A stretch of 32,102 nt of DNA from Aquimarina sp. GTDB taxonomy: Bacteria > Bacteroidota > Bacteroidia > Flavobacteriales > Flavobacteriaceae. A program made the translations under genes and the position numbers. Each line of letters begins with the position of its first letter. The stretch's first letter is position 1. The notes below the pieces were generated by a model. It was not told the origin of the DNA and did not search any database. It saw only the letters and a list, made by a program, of their open reading frames with translations. This document shows, piece by piece, positions 16,036-23,924 of this stretch. The stretch is from assembly GCA_020628975.1 (NCBI GenBank), contig JAHDEF010000004.1, forward strand, positions 1 to 32,102, read 5' to 3'.

Positions 16036-17247
16036 TTATTTTTGTTGGCTTGCTATGGCATTAGCTGCTAAAAACCCTCCAGTCCAGGCATTTTGAAAAT
16101 TAAAACCTCCTGTAATGGCGTCGATATTAAGGCACTCCCCTACGATAAAACAATTAGGATATTTCTTACTTTCAAAAGTTTTAAAATTTACCTCTTTTAA
16201 ATCGACTCCCCCAGCAGTTACAAATTCATCTTTAAAAGTACTTTTACCTTCTATTTTGTATTCCGATTGGGTTATATTTTTCGTCAATAAATTCCAATCT
16301 TTTTTATTAAGATCACACCAGCGCTTTGCGCTTCCTTGTAAGCTAACCTCGACTAATCGTTTCCATAGGCGTTTTGGTAGCTGAAAACTAGGGGTGTTTG
16401 TCACCAAGCTTTTACTCGAACTATGCTCTTGTAAAGCTTCCAACACTTCTTCTTGTGAGAAATGTTTTGTCCAGTTAATAGCAATTGTGAAACGATAGCT
16501 TAATTGCTCTAAATCTCTAGCTCCCCAAGCTGATAATTTTAAAATCGCTGGCCCACTAAATCCCCAATGCGTGATCAATACAGGGCCTTCTGATTTTAAT
16601 TTTGTCGATCGAATCGCTGCTGAAGCATTTACTACCACACCTGGTAAATCTTTAATCGTTTCTGATTTGCAATTAAATGTAAATAATGATGGTACTGGGT
16701 CAATTACATTTAATCCTAGTTGCTTAAAATGCTCCCACATTTGCGATTGACTACCCGTGGCAACTACTAATTTTTGTGCTATAAACTGATCTGTTTTTGA
16801 ATCTATTTGCCAGTGATCGTCTTTAAACTCAAAACTTTTAACGGCTTGCTTCGTCTTGACCTCAATCTTATATTTTTCTATTTCCGAAAGGAAACAATCA
16901 ATAATACTTTCCGAAGTATTTGAAACTGGAAATACCCTTCCGTCTTCTTCTATTTTTAAAGATACTCCTCGGTCTTCGAACCATTCCATAACGTCTCCTG
17001 TCATAAAATGATGAAACGGTCCTTTAAGTTCTTTTTGCCCTCTGGGATAATTCTTTGTCAATTCATTGGGAATAAATTCAGCATGCGTTACATTACACCT
17101 TCCTCCTCCTGAAATTCGTACTTTCTGTAATACTTTCGAAGATTGTTCTAAAATTAAAATACGTAAATCGGGATTCAACACCGCACAATTGATAGCTGTA
17201 AAAAAACCTGAGGCTCCTCCTCCTATTACGACCACATCATATTTCAT
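16036..17247 (-). CDS. NAD(P)/FAD-dependent flavoprotein of the YhiN/HI0933 family
   Basis: A 403-residue flavoprotein. The FAD-binding Rossmann motif VVIGGGASGFFTAINCA is at the N-terminus (G9, G10, G11), followed by the family motif RISGGGRCNVTHAEF, a central LVVATGSQSQ and the C-terminal GECLNIDAITGGFNFQNAWTGGFLAANAIA. These mark the HI0933/YhiN family, often labelled aminoacetone oxidase-like; the true substrate in bacteria is unknown. No signal peptide is present, so it is cytoplasmic. The ATG at 17247 lies 4 bases after the trmN6 stop, so the two form an operon. Confidence 0.9.
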   Translation of the reverse strand: MKYDVVVIGGGASGFFTAINCAVLNPDLRILILEQSSKVLQKVRISGGGRCNVTHAEFIPNELTKNYPRGQKELKGPFHHFMTGDVMEWFEDRGVSLKIEEDGRVFPVSNTSESIIDCFLSEIEKYKIEVKTKQAVKSFEFKDDHWQIDSKTDQFIAQKLVVATGSQSQMWEHFKQLGLNVIDPVPSLFTFNCKSETIKDLPGVVVNASAAIRSTKLKSEGPVLITHWGFSGPAILKLSAWGARDLEQLSYRFTIAINWTKHFSQEEVLEALQEHSSSKSLVTNTPSFQLPKRLWKRLVEVSLQGSAKRWCDLNKKDWNLLTKNITQSEYKIEGKSTFKDEFVTAGGVDLKEVNFKTFESKKYPNCFIVGECLNIDAITGGFNFQNAWTGGFLAANAIASQQK

Positions 17248-17251
17248 TCAA

Positions 17252-17968
17252 CTACATTTTTAAATAAAAATCCTTTACTAAATCTACATAGTCCGACGTG
17301 TATTGATGACGCTCTATTTCGATCACCAACTCACTTAGCTTTATTTCTTCAACAGCTTCGTGCTGTAATTGCAATAAGCTTCTTTTTATAGAGGCTCCCT
17401 TGTGTCCTTTTACATGGGTAATACTAACAGGAAATAACCGTACCTCAACTGCAATATCTAAAAAACGATCTTCTTGCTCATAGGGAATGACTACAGCGAA
17501 AGTACCTTCTTTTGCCAATAGCTGTTTTGCACCATATAGCAAATGCTCGAAGGGTAACGCATCTTCGAATCTTGCTAAATTCTTAGCATCGTCTGCTGTT
17601 TTTTGAGTCGCGAGATGATAGGGAGGGTTGCTGATAATTAAATCGTATTCCTCTTCAACTTCCTGAAAATATTCTTGAAATGAGGCATGAAAACAGAATA
17701 AACGATCTCCCCAAGGACTATTTTCAAAATTTTCTACCGTTTGCTCGAAGGCGTCGTTATCAATTTCAATAGCTTCGATATGTGCTTCAGGAAATCGCTG
17801 CGCCATCATTAAACTAATTACCCCTGTTCCTGCACCAATATCCAGTACACTGTACGTTTCTCTAGTAGGCTGTACCCAAGCTCCTAACAACACGCCATCA
17901 GTTCCTACTTTCATTGCACATCGCTCTTGCGCTACTTCAAATTGCTTGAATTTAAACACATCTGCCAT
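17252..17968 (-). CDS. trmN6: tRNA1(Val) (adenine(37)-N6)-methyltransferase
   Basis: About 238 residues from the ATG at 17968. The N-terminal FKFKQFEVAQERCAMKVGTDGVLLGAW is characteristic of YfiC/TrmN6. SAM-binding motif I is VLDIGAGTGVISLMMAQRFP, and the adenine methylation motif is ISNPPYH in DLIISNPPYHLA. The enzyme methylates N6 of A37 in tRNA1(Val). The frame extends upstream to 18022, but the added 18 residues (MFLYSDICRVLYRITIDF) are not family-like, so 17968 is chosen. It is followed by the YhiN-like gene in the same operon and diverges from the cytochrome peroxidase gene. Confidence 0.92.
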   Translation of the reverse strand: MADVFKFKQFEVAQERCAMKVGTDGVLLGAWVQPTRETYSVLDIGAGTGVISLMMAQRFPEAHIEAIEIDNDAFEQTVENFENSPWGDRLFCFHASFQEYFQEVEEEYDLIISNPPYHLATQKTADDAKNLARFEDALPFEHLLYGAKQLLAKEGTFAVVIPYEQEDRFLDIAVEVRLFPVSITHVKGHKGASIKRSLLQLQHEAVEEIKLSELVIEIERHQYTSDYVDLVKDFYLKM

Positions 17969-18030
17969 AAAATCTATAGTAATTCTATATAATACCCTAC
18001 AAATATCCGAATATAAAAACATCCAATCCT

Positions 18031-18038
18031 TAGTTTTG
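18031..18038 (+). promoter_or_regulatory. TAGTTTTG box close to the cytochrome peroxidase start
   Basis: TAGTTTTG fits TAnnTTTG but ends only 4 bases before the ATG at 18043, so it would give an almost leaderless message. It may be a chance match. Confidence 0.2.
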
Positions 18039-18042
18039 TATT

Positions 18043-19209
18043 ATGAATGTTCGCTTATTGCTTTATTTGTTATTGATTGTTTGTACTGCCTGTAAAAAGA
18101 AGGTCGATTACACCACCATCGCTAAAGTTGACGAGCCTTCTTTTAGTTTTAGCGCCTTGCCTTCACAGATCAACACTCCTTCGGATAATACGCTTAGTCA
18201 AGAAAAAATAGCATTAGGAAAACTACTTTTCTTTGATCCTATTTTATCAGGAAATAAAGATGTTGCTTGCGTTACCTGTCACCACCCTTCTCATGGTTAT
18301 GCTGAGTTTAGGGATTTGTCTATTGGTGTAAATGGTATTGGATTGGGTGTCAACAGAAAATTCAATAGCCCGAATACGATTCCTCTCGTTAAAAGAAATG
18401 CCTATACTGTTTTAAATACTGCCTTTAATGGGATGATTGACAGTGTTACCTCGAACCCCAAAAAGGCCGCTATGTTTTGGGATAACAGAATCAGCAGCTA
18501 AGAAGCACAAGCGCTAGAACCTATTAAAGCATTAGAGGAAATGCGGGGCACCAAAATTTCTAAAGTTGATATTTTGGATACCATCATTCAGCGTTTAAAA
18601 AACAATAAGCGCTATGTTGAATTATTCACAAATGCTTTCTCTAATGAATCTTCGATTACCACATCGACTTTAAGCAAAGCTATTGCTAGTTTCGAACGTA
18701 GTTTAACAACCCCTAATACTCGATTTGACCAATACCTAAACGGTGACCTCAACGCGTTGTCTTCTTCTGAAAAGGAAGGATTTGAAACTTTCAAACGTGT
18801 GGGCTGTGCCGAATGCCATAAAGGGCCTATGTTTTCCGATTATAAACTGCATGTTTTGACTGTTCCTGAAAACGAAAAATTATCTTTTGTAGATTCGGCT
18901 TTAGGGGATTTTAAATTTAGAACTCCTACACTTCGTAACTTACGCCTTACTGCTCCTTATATGCACAATGGCACTTTAAATAGCCTACAAGAGGTGCTAG
19001 AATTTTATGAAGGGATTGCTGGAAACAAGTCAAGGAATCCTAATGTGACTGCAAAAAAAATAGATCCATTAATTAAAAAAATGAGGTTGAAAACTAAAGA
19101 CATTCATCCTATAGTTTCATTTTTAAACAGCTTGAATAGTGATGATTTTGACAAAAAAATCCCACAACAAGTTCCTAGTGGACTTCCTGTGGGAGGGGAT
19201 ATCTATTAA
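18043..19209 (+). pseudogene. Di-heme cytochrome c peroxidase (MauG/CcpA family) lipoprotein, interrupted by an in-frame TAA
   Basis: The frame 18043-19209 encodes one protein of 388 codons but has a TAA at 18499-18501 (codon 153). The signal MNVRLLLYLLLIVCTAC suggests a lipoprotein. Heme site 1 is CVTCH at 76-80 (then HPSHGYAEFRD), heme site 2 is CAECH at 255-259, and YMHNGTLNSLQEVLEFYEG is the distal-site region. Before the stop comes FWDNRISS, after it EAQALEPIKALEEM; in relatives a Leu commonly fills this position, so TTA to TAA is a likely single change. The two halves remain in the same frame with no indel and the rest of the sequence looks intact, so the lesion is recent or a sequencing error. 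The family reduces hydrogen peroxide in the periplasm. If real, the first half would lack heme 2 and be non-functional. Confidence 0.88.
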
Positions 19210-19230
19210 CAAGTTTTAGGAGTAATCTAA

Positions 19231-19278
19231 ATTTATAAAAGAAAACCTGAGCTTAAACTCAGGTTTTCTTTTATAAAT
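19231..19278. terminator. Bidirectional terminator, 21-base perfect stem
   Basis: A 21-base arm (19231-19251, core AAAAGAAAACCTGAG) pairs perfectly with 19258-19278 over a 6-base loop (CTTAAA), with A runs before and T runs after the GC core. It serves the cytochrome peroxidase gene and the toxin gene, which converge here. Its right arm includes the last two codons of the toxin, counting its stop. Confidence 0.9.
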
Positions 19279-19594
19279 TTCTGTTTGGGTTTTGTCGAGT
19301 ATCAAAAACTCGAACAATATAGATCTTCTTTTTACCTTCTCTATATGTAATTTTACAATGCTCTAGAAGTAACTTTCGATATGCATACTTCAAATGGCTG
19401 AATGCTTCATCTATTGCACCAATTTTAGTTAAATCAATTCTCGAATTTTCTAAAGTTTCAGTCTTTTCTCTAATAGATGTAGCGATATCTCTTGCTTTTT
19501 GTTTTCCATAAAGATCGATGTAAAACTTGGTTGCCTTTTCTAAATCTTTAGTAGCACGAGTAGTCCACTCAACTGGCTTAATTACTTCGTCCAA
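19271..19594 (-). CDS. RelE/ParE-family type II toxin
   Basis: A 107-residue basic protein with the RelE/ParE fold pattern: WTTRATKDLEKATKFYIDLYGKQKARDIATSIREKTETLEN, KYAYRKLLLEHCKITYREGKKKIYIVRVFDTRQNPNRN. The C-terminal strand VRVFDTRQNPNR is characteristic of the family, which is either an mRNA interferase (RelE) or a gyrase poison (ParE); the sequence does not settle which. The start (19594) overlaps the end of the upstream antitoxin gene by 13 bases, a classic translational coupling. The stop codon lies in the terminator at 19231-19278. Confidence 0.85.
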   Translation of the reverse strand: MDEVIKPVEWTTRATKDLEKATKFYIDLYGKQKARDIATSIREKTETLENSRIDLTKIGAIDEAFSHLKYAYRKLLLEHCKITYREGKKKIYIVRVFDTRQNPNRNL

Positions 19595-19791
19595 TCTTCG
19601 ATCATTTTTTGGACATCTGATTGACTATGCAAACGACCTGCATCTATATCTGCTTCACCCTCAACAATCATTCGATCTTGTTTCTTTTGTTCAATATAAT
19701 CTTTTGCAGTTCTGTGTAATAATGCTAAAAATTGCTTATCCCCTATTTCAATGAATGCCTGTAACTCCTGTTTAATTTCTATAGCTCCCAT
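19582..19791 (-). CDS. Type II antitoxin of the RelE/ParE pair
   Basis: About 69 residues from the ATG at 19791 (MGAIEIKQELQAFIEIGDKQFL). A TTG at 19800 opens the same frame three codons earlier, but ATG is preferred. The N-terminal half is a short helical segment and the C-terminal half carries EGEADIDAGRLHSQSDVQKMIEDW, the kind of tail that wraps the toxin in ParD/RelB-like antitoxins. It is first in the operon and overlaps the toxin start by 13 bases. It probably neutralises the toxin and represses its own promoter, as is usual in such pairs. Confidence 0.8.
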   Translation of the reverse strand: MGAIEIKQELQAFIEIGDKQFLALLHRTAKDYIEQKKQDRMIVEGEADIDAGRLHSQSDVQKMIEDWTK

Positions 19792-19814
19792 AACTCTCAA
19801 GTTTACATTTACAA

Positions 19815-19822
19815 CAAAGATA
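19815..19822 (-). promoter_or_regulatory. Candidate -7 box (TATCTTTG) of the toxin-antitoxin operon
   Basis: On the minus strand TATCTTTG fits TAnnTTTG, 23 bases upstream of the antitoxin ATG. A CAA (TTG on the minus strand) at 19846-19848 is the nearest -33 candidate but the spacing (23) is long. Confidence 0.38.
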
Positions 19823-19863
19823 AATCATAATAATTTAGGTTGTTTCAACACCAAACAATCGAA

Positions 19864-20334
19864 CTACAAAGAAGTAATCTTATCCAACGCTCCTGTTATT
19901 TTAGCCAACACTTCATCTTTTCCATCGATATCATGACGTTGCTTTAAATACGCTTGATCATTGTAAGCTATATATACTTGATCTTTTTCTTGGTATACGA
20001 TGACCTTTTGAGGTAAATCTATGGCTAATGTTGGGCTTACTTGCATTAATGGAGTTCCCAAATTTGGATTTCCGAAGACCAATAATTTTGTTGGTCTTAA
20101 CTCTAAATCTTTTGAAGCTGCGTTTTTACTATGATCTAGCTCTAGAATAATCTTAAGGTTTGGATTGTTTTCTATGCGATCTCGAATCGTTGCATAGGTA
20201 GTTTCAAAATCTAGATTACTTTCTTTAACGATTAATCCTGTTTGTTCCATACTATGTTGTTGCTTATTGCAAGTACATGAAGTAACCAATAACAACACTA
20301 TAAAAGAAAAAAGAATAGGCTTAGTTAGTTTCAT
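19864..20334 (-). CDS. DUF302 lipoprotein
   Basis: About 156 residues from the ATG at 20334. The signal MKLTKPILFSFIVLLLVTSC ends in a lipobox (VTSC). The mature part is a DUF302 domain: DFETTYATIRDRIENNPNLKIILELDHSKNAASKDLELRPTKLLVFGNPNLGTPLMQVSPTLAIDLPQKVIVYQE. The GNPNLGTPLM and DLPQKV stretches are the usual DUF302 core. Small secreted DUF302 proteins have no settled function. The start at 20343 adds MHF; 20334 gives the cleaner signal and is preferred. Confidence 0.85.
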   Translation of the reverse strand: MKLTKPILFSFIVLLLVTSCTCNKQQHSMEQTGLIVKESNLDFETTYATIRDRIENNPNLKIILELDHSKNAASKDLELRPTKLLVFGNPNLGTPLMQVSPTLAIDLPQKVIVYQEKDQVYIAYNDQAYLKQRHDIDGKDEVLAKITGALDKITSL

Positions 20335-20422
20335 GAAATGCATTTCTAGCTATAGTCGGTTTATTTTTTATTCCTTTCAATTTATAAAAAATACTTTGAT
20401 AACCATGTATAATTCCAAAACT

Positions 20423-20731
20423 TTAAATAACATCTACAACCTTTTCTAATAGATAATGACTTACGCCAACAACAAAAGTTAAAGCTACAACAGTACAGAA
20501 ACGAATAAGCGTTCTTTTAGGGTTATTTTTCAGTTTCCCTTCAAGGTAAAAAATATCAATAATAATGTATAAGAACGCTACGATGGCTCCAACTATTGAA
20601 CCTACATACAGTATAATATAATAATGCATCCAATCTAAGACTTCCTCCAATCGTGATGTAGATTCTGGTTTAGAACCGATAACAATTCTCATGTATAAAA
20701 AATAGCCAATATCATAGATACTTGTGACCAT
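20423..20731 (-). CDS. Small membrane protein, 5' end probably frameshifted
   Basis: A frame of 102 codons with two or three hydrophobic segments (HYYIILYVGSIVGAIVAFLYIIIDIFYL and FCTVVALTFVVGVSHYLLEKV). The N-terminal MVTSIYDIGYFLY before MRIVIGSKPES is unlikely to be the original start. In the next frame, ATG at 20766 encodes MSILNRILKYFIWSQVSMIL, then AIFYT and a stop at 20689-20691. Adding one T to a six-T run (plus strand A6, 20697-20702) joins the two frames into one protein that starts with a first membrane helix (ILKYFIWSQVSMILAIFLYM). No family recognised; function unknown. Either a recent frameshift, a sequencing error or slippage at the run. Confidence 0.55.
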   Translation of the reverse strand: MVTSIYDIGYFLYMRIVIGSKPESTSRLEEVLDWMHYYIILYVGSIVGAIVAFLYIIIDIFYLEGKLKNNPKRTLIRFCTVVALTFVVGVSHYLLEKVVDVI

Positions 20732-20766
20732 ATGAAATACTTGAGAATTCGATTTAAAATACTCAT
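20689..20766 (-). pseudogene. Detached 5' fragment of the small membrane protein
   Basis: Reading from the ATG at 20766 gives 25 residues ending TMAIFYT-like at a TGA (20689-20691). It is hydrophobic (KYFIWSQVSMILAIF) and flows into the 20423 frame if the A6/T6 run at 20697-20702 gains one base. It is better read as the lost N-terminus than as a separate peptide. Confidence 0.5.
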
Positions 20767-20841
20767 GGGCAAAACTTTATTTAGAACGACAACACTTAGC
20801 TAGATTCCACATCAGTGGCCTATATTTAAATTAAAAAAGTA

Positions 20842-21594
20842 CTATTTTTTCACAAATACTTTTTCTTTCTTCTTTACATAAATAAGCTTGCCCTTTCCTT
20901 TATTATTTTCTCTACGTTCTACTTCGAAGTTTCCTGTAGCGCTTATAAGTGGCGTCAACTTTTCAAAACCGTAATTTCTAGAATCGAAATTAGGCTGTTT
21001 CTTTTGCAATAAGCTACCCACATCACCTAAAAAAGCCCATCCATCTTCATCAGATAAATCAGATATGGTTGAAGCAATTAGTTTTATTTCTTTAGGCGTT
21101 ATTTTATCAAAGGTTTCTTCTGGTTCTTTGGTTATAGAAGTTTCATTTTCTTTACGCTCAGATTGTTTCCTAATGATTTCTATATAAACAAATTTATCGC
21201 AAGCTACAATGAAAGGCGTAGGTGTTTTCTTTTCTCCGATACCAATTACTTGCATTCCTGCTTCTCGTAGTCGAGTGGCTAGCCTTGTAAAATCGCTATC
21301 ACTTGACACTAAACAAAAACCATCGACCTTACCTGAATATAAAATATCCATAGCGTCGATAATCATGGCTGAATCTGTAGCATTTTTACCTGTAGTATAG
21401 CCGTATTGCTGAATGGGAGTTATAGCATTTTCTAGCAACACATTTTTCCATTTGGTTAGATGGGGTTTGGTCCAATCACCATAAATCCTTTTGATGGTAG
21501 GGTTACCGTACTTGGCTACTTCTTCCATCATTTCTTTTACATGGGCTGAAGGAATATTATCTCCGTCGATTAGTACGGCTAAATTGTGATTCAT
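20842..21594 (-). CDS. NYN-domain ribonuclease with C-terminal OST-HTH (LOTUS) domain
   Basis: A 250-residue protein. Residues 1-140 form a NYN (PIN-like, LabA/DUF88) domain: LAVLIDGDNIPSAHV with D10 and D12, KNATDSAMIIDAMDIL and CLVSSDSDFTRLATRLREAGM, supplying the acidic cluster expected of a metal-dependent nuclease. Residues about 165-245 are an OST-HTH/LOTUS domain (IKLIASTISDLSDEDGWAFLGDVGSLLQKKQPNFDSRNYGFEKLTPLI), an RNA-binding fold, with a basic tail GKGKLIYVKKKEKVFVKK. NYN-LOTUS pairs are found widely and probably act on RNA; specific targets are unknown. It lies 36 bases after the gene at 21631 on the same strand. Confidence 0.9.
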   Translation of the reverse strand: MNHNLAVLIDGDNIPSAHVKEMMEEVAKYGNPTIKRIYGDWTKPHLTKWKNVLLENAITPIQQYGYTTGKNATDSAMIIDAMDILYSGKVDGFCLVSSDSDFTRLATRLREAGMQVIGIGEKKTPTPFIVACDKFVYIEIIRKQSERKENETSITKEPEETFDKITPKEIKLIASTISDLSDEDGWAFLGDVGSLLQKKQPNFDSRNYGFEKLTPLISATGNFEVERRENNKGKGKLIYVKKKEKVFVKK

Positions 21595-21630
21595 AATATC
21601 AAATTTTCATCTTTATAAAGTAAGGGCTAC

Positions 21631-22452
21631 TTATTTTATTCTCGCTAAAGTATCGGTGATCTCTTTTTGGTTGATCGGGTTTATTCGTTTCAATACAAAA
21701 TTTCCGAAGGCATCAAAAAAGCCTTTTCCAGAAAGCGCCCCTGCTTTGATGCTGTACTGTCCGTTAGCTAACTTTGTAGCCGCACCTAGCTTAGAATTAT
21801 CTGTTAAAATATCGAAGCCAGAGAGTGTCTTTTTAAAATCGTATTGCGTGCCTAAAAACTCAAATGTATAATCATTTGAAGCCTTGTCATTGGTAGTTTT
21901 AATATTTAATTCTTGTTGCGCCTCCAAACGCTCTTGAGCTTCCTCTGCTGCAAGTTGACGCTTGGCTTCAGCAATAATTTCAGCACGTGATTTTGATGCC
22001 TGTTCTTCATTTATCGCTATTGAATTTTCACTTCCATTATATTGGTGTGCCTGAATATATGGATCATCGAATGCCCCACGAAAAGCTTCGTAATAGGCTT
22101 TCTGAAAATCTTTTTCTGCACTATATCCCTCGATAGTCGTATGCACTGTTTTACCGTAGCAATCTTTCAAACTATAACTTATATAGGTTTTTAAAAAACC
22201 TCGTTTGTTCACAGAAACTTTCAATGCTTTGCAAGGCTCAAAACCTACAGGGGGCGTATCACCTTCAATCATTGTTACAAAATCAAACTTTCTAAAAGTA
22301 GATGCCACTAATTGATTTAAATTATATTGTCCTGCTTCTTTTTGCATGGTAAATTGAGTTGGCACCACAACAAATTTATATTCCGATAATTTTTGAGCGT
22401 TAGCAACAACAGAAGTTAATAGTACTAGTAAGGCTATAAATAGGTTTTTCAT
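21631..22452 (-). CDS. Secreted protein with central charged helix
   Basis: A 273-residue protein with a clear signal peptide (MKNLFIALLVLLTSVVANA, cut before QKLSEY). The N-terminal domain FVVVPTQFTMQKEAGQYNLNQLVASTFRKFDFVTMIEGDTPP is followed by a charged helix (ASKSRAEIIAEAKRQLAAEEAQERLEAQQEL) and a C-terminal beta-rich region (FEFLGTQYDFKKTLSGFDI, GKGFFDAFGNFVLKRINP). A CHAP/lipoprotein motif is not visible and no family name is certain. It is probably periplasmic. The NYN-LOTUS gene follows after 36 bases on the same strand. Confidence 0.75.
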   Translation of the reverse strand: MKNLFIALLVLLTSVVANAQKLSEYKFVVVPTQFTMQKEAGQYNLNQLVASTFRKFDFVTMIEGDTPPVGFEPCKALKVSVNKRGFLKTYISYSLKDCYGKTVHTTIEGYSAEKDFQKAYYEAFRGAFDDPYIQAHQYNGSENSIAINEEQASKSRAEIIAEAKRQLAAEEAQERLEAQQELNIKTTNDKASNDYTFEFLGTQYDFKKTLSGFDILTDNSKLGAATKLANGQYSIKAGALSGKGFFDAFGNFVLKRINPINQKEITDTLARIK

Positions 22453-22607
22453 TTTTAATCTTTTTTTTTGGAAATATAACTTAAAACATTTGCATCAAAT
22501 AGTATTTGGTAAATCAAAATTTTAAACTTAAAACAGAATTTGCTTTGATTATAACATAAATTTATTAAATACAATATCAATATAACTCTTGTTTTAAACT
22601 GTTGTTG
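22453..22607. other. AT-rich spacer without recognisable feature
   Basis: 155 bases of AT-rich sequence between the secreted protein and the deacetylase-like gene. No hairpin, reading frame or clear promoter was seen beyond the immediate leader. Confidence 0.5.
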
Positions 22608-23909
22608 CTAATGGTGCAACTTAACAAAGTATTGATACATACTTTGCCAAAACTCATACCTTTTAGAGGTTTTGTCTAACAAATGATTATAAAAGTGAAT
22701 TACCATTTTTCCGTTTACATTTAAAACATCCGTTACAATTTTAGAAGCTGCCTCTTCTGCTTTAAAAGCACTTTTAAACCCTAAAAATGCGTTTTCAGAC
22801 ATACAAAAAGGAATAATTTTAAGGGGGGTTTGAATTTCATATTCTAAATCATAAAAGAAAAATGGAGAACAAGTGCCCGCCCTAAAACCCGCATGATTTA
22901 AATATCCCATTGAATAATCTGTTGTTACTTCTTGCTCGATAAGATTTCTGTAAGTAGTCGGAAGATTTAATTTTGCATATTGACAAAAGCTGGTTTTTGC
23001 TTCACGATGGGTGATTTTTTCAAATCTTTTTTGCTCTGTTTTTAGTGTGCGTTCTTCTTCTAAACCATCCAACGAAAATCGGATGCCAATACCACAATAA
23101 TCCGCAATAGATTTGATTAATCGTTGATAGGTTTGACTTTGGTAATTCACACTTTTTTCATGATATGAATAATTCCCTAAACCAAAGAAAAAACGAAGTG
23201 TCGCTTGGTTTTTTCTTGCGGTATTAATCATATAATTATAAACTTGAAAAGGATCTTTTTCTAGCTTAAACAACACTTTGCTACGCTGTATTATTCGCTT
23301 GATTTGAAGACTCCCTAAATCAGATATATATCCTTCGAAATTCCTAAACCATCCCTTTTTTCGAAAGGCATAAGCTTCTTTTACTTCGCAAATCAATTCA
23401 ACTTCTGCTTTTTTTTCTTGAAATTTTATTTCTGGAAAACGTTTTTTTAAAATACCTTTCAACTGCGTAGCCCAAATATCGACGATAGGTAGCTGTAAAA
23501 AACCTTCTTTAAAAGCTAAACTTTCAGTTGCTGGAAATCCGTAAGCATCCTTTGAATGTGGCACGTATTCTTCGTACCTACTTAATAGATAAAAACTAGC
23601 CGAAAAAACATCAAAATTAATAGCTGCTTTAGGATGTTTTACACTAAAAAACTCAGGGATTTTTTCGAAATAAGTTACCTCTGGCTTAAGTGTTTCGTCT
23701 ATTCCATGATCGAAAAGTAAACCTGAAGTTTTGAAAAATAATTCTTGCCCCAAAGCTTCTTCTCCATAAGAACATTTTGGCCCTGAATGCGCTACAAATT
23801 GTTCTATTTCGTTAGTAAACACAACTTCTAATCCGATAATGCGCTCTAACAATTGCTTAAAAGTATAGCGAACTCTAGGGCTTGGAAGTGTGTAAACAAG
23901 AAATTTCAT
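22608..23909 (-). CDS. DUF7033 / polysaccharide deacetylase-like protein with degenerate catalytic positions
   Basis: About 433 residues from the ATG at 23909 (a TTG at 23927 gives six more). The N-terminal part with FDVFSASFYLLSRYEEY (100-116) and DAYGFPATESLAFKEGFLQLPIVDIWA matches the DUF7033 region fused to carbohydrate-esterase-4 deacetylases in Bacteroidota. The deacetylase half keeps the general layout (WFRNFEGYISDL near 187-198, DPFQVYNYM near 219-227, DYSMGYLNHAGFRAGTCSPF at 331-350, PFCMSENAF near 367-375). The Asp pair normally near residue 175 (DxDxAY) reads CEVKEAYAF, and the GVHPS-type His motif reads GIRFSLDG (275-282). The metal-binding residues therefore seem lost. It may be an inactive, binding-only relative. 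A TAGTTTTG box lies just upstream. Confidence 0.85.
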   Translation of the reverse strand: MKFLVYTLPSPRVRYTFKQLLERIIGLEVVFTNEIEQFVAHSGPKCSYGEEALGQELFFKTSGLLFDHGIDETLKPEVTYFEKIPEFFSVKHPKAAINFDVFSASFYLLSRYEEYVPHSKDAYGFPATESLAFKEGFLQLPIVDIWATQLKGILKKRFPEIKFQEKKAEVELICEVKEAYAFRKKGWFRNFEGYISDLGSLQIKRIIQRSKVLFKLEKDPFQVYNYMINTARKNQATLRFFFGLGNYSYHEKSVNYQSQTYQRLIKSIADYCGIGIRFSLDGLEEERTLKTEQKRFEKITHREAKTSFCQYAKLNLPTTYRNLIEQEVTTDYSMGYLNHAGFRAGTCSPFFFYDLEYEIQTPLKIIPFCMSENAFLGFKSAFKAEEAASKIVTDVLNVNGKMVIHFYNHLLDKTSKRYEFWQSMYQYFVKLHH

Positions 23910-23924
23910 GCGTAAATGTAGATT

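Noticed and set aside
18499..18501. TAA read as a recoded codon
   Set aside because: No recoding element or selenocysteine-type context is visible (the codon is TAA, not TGA); a mutation or sequencing error is simpler.
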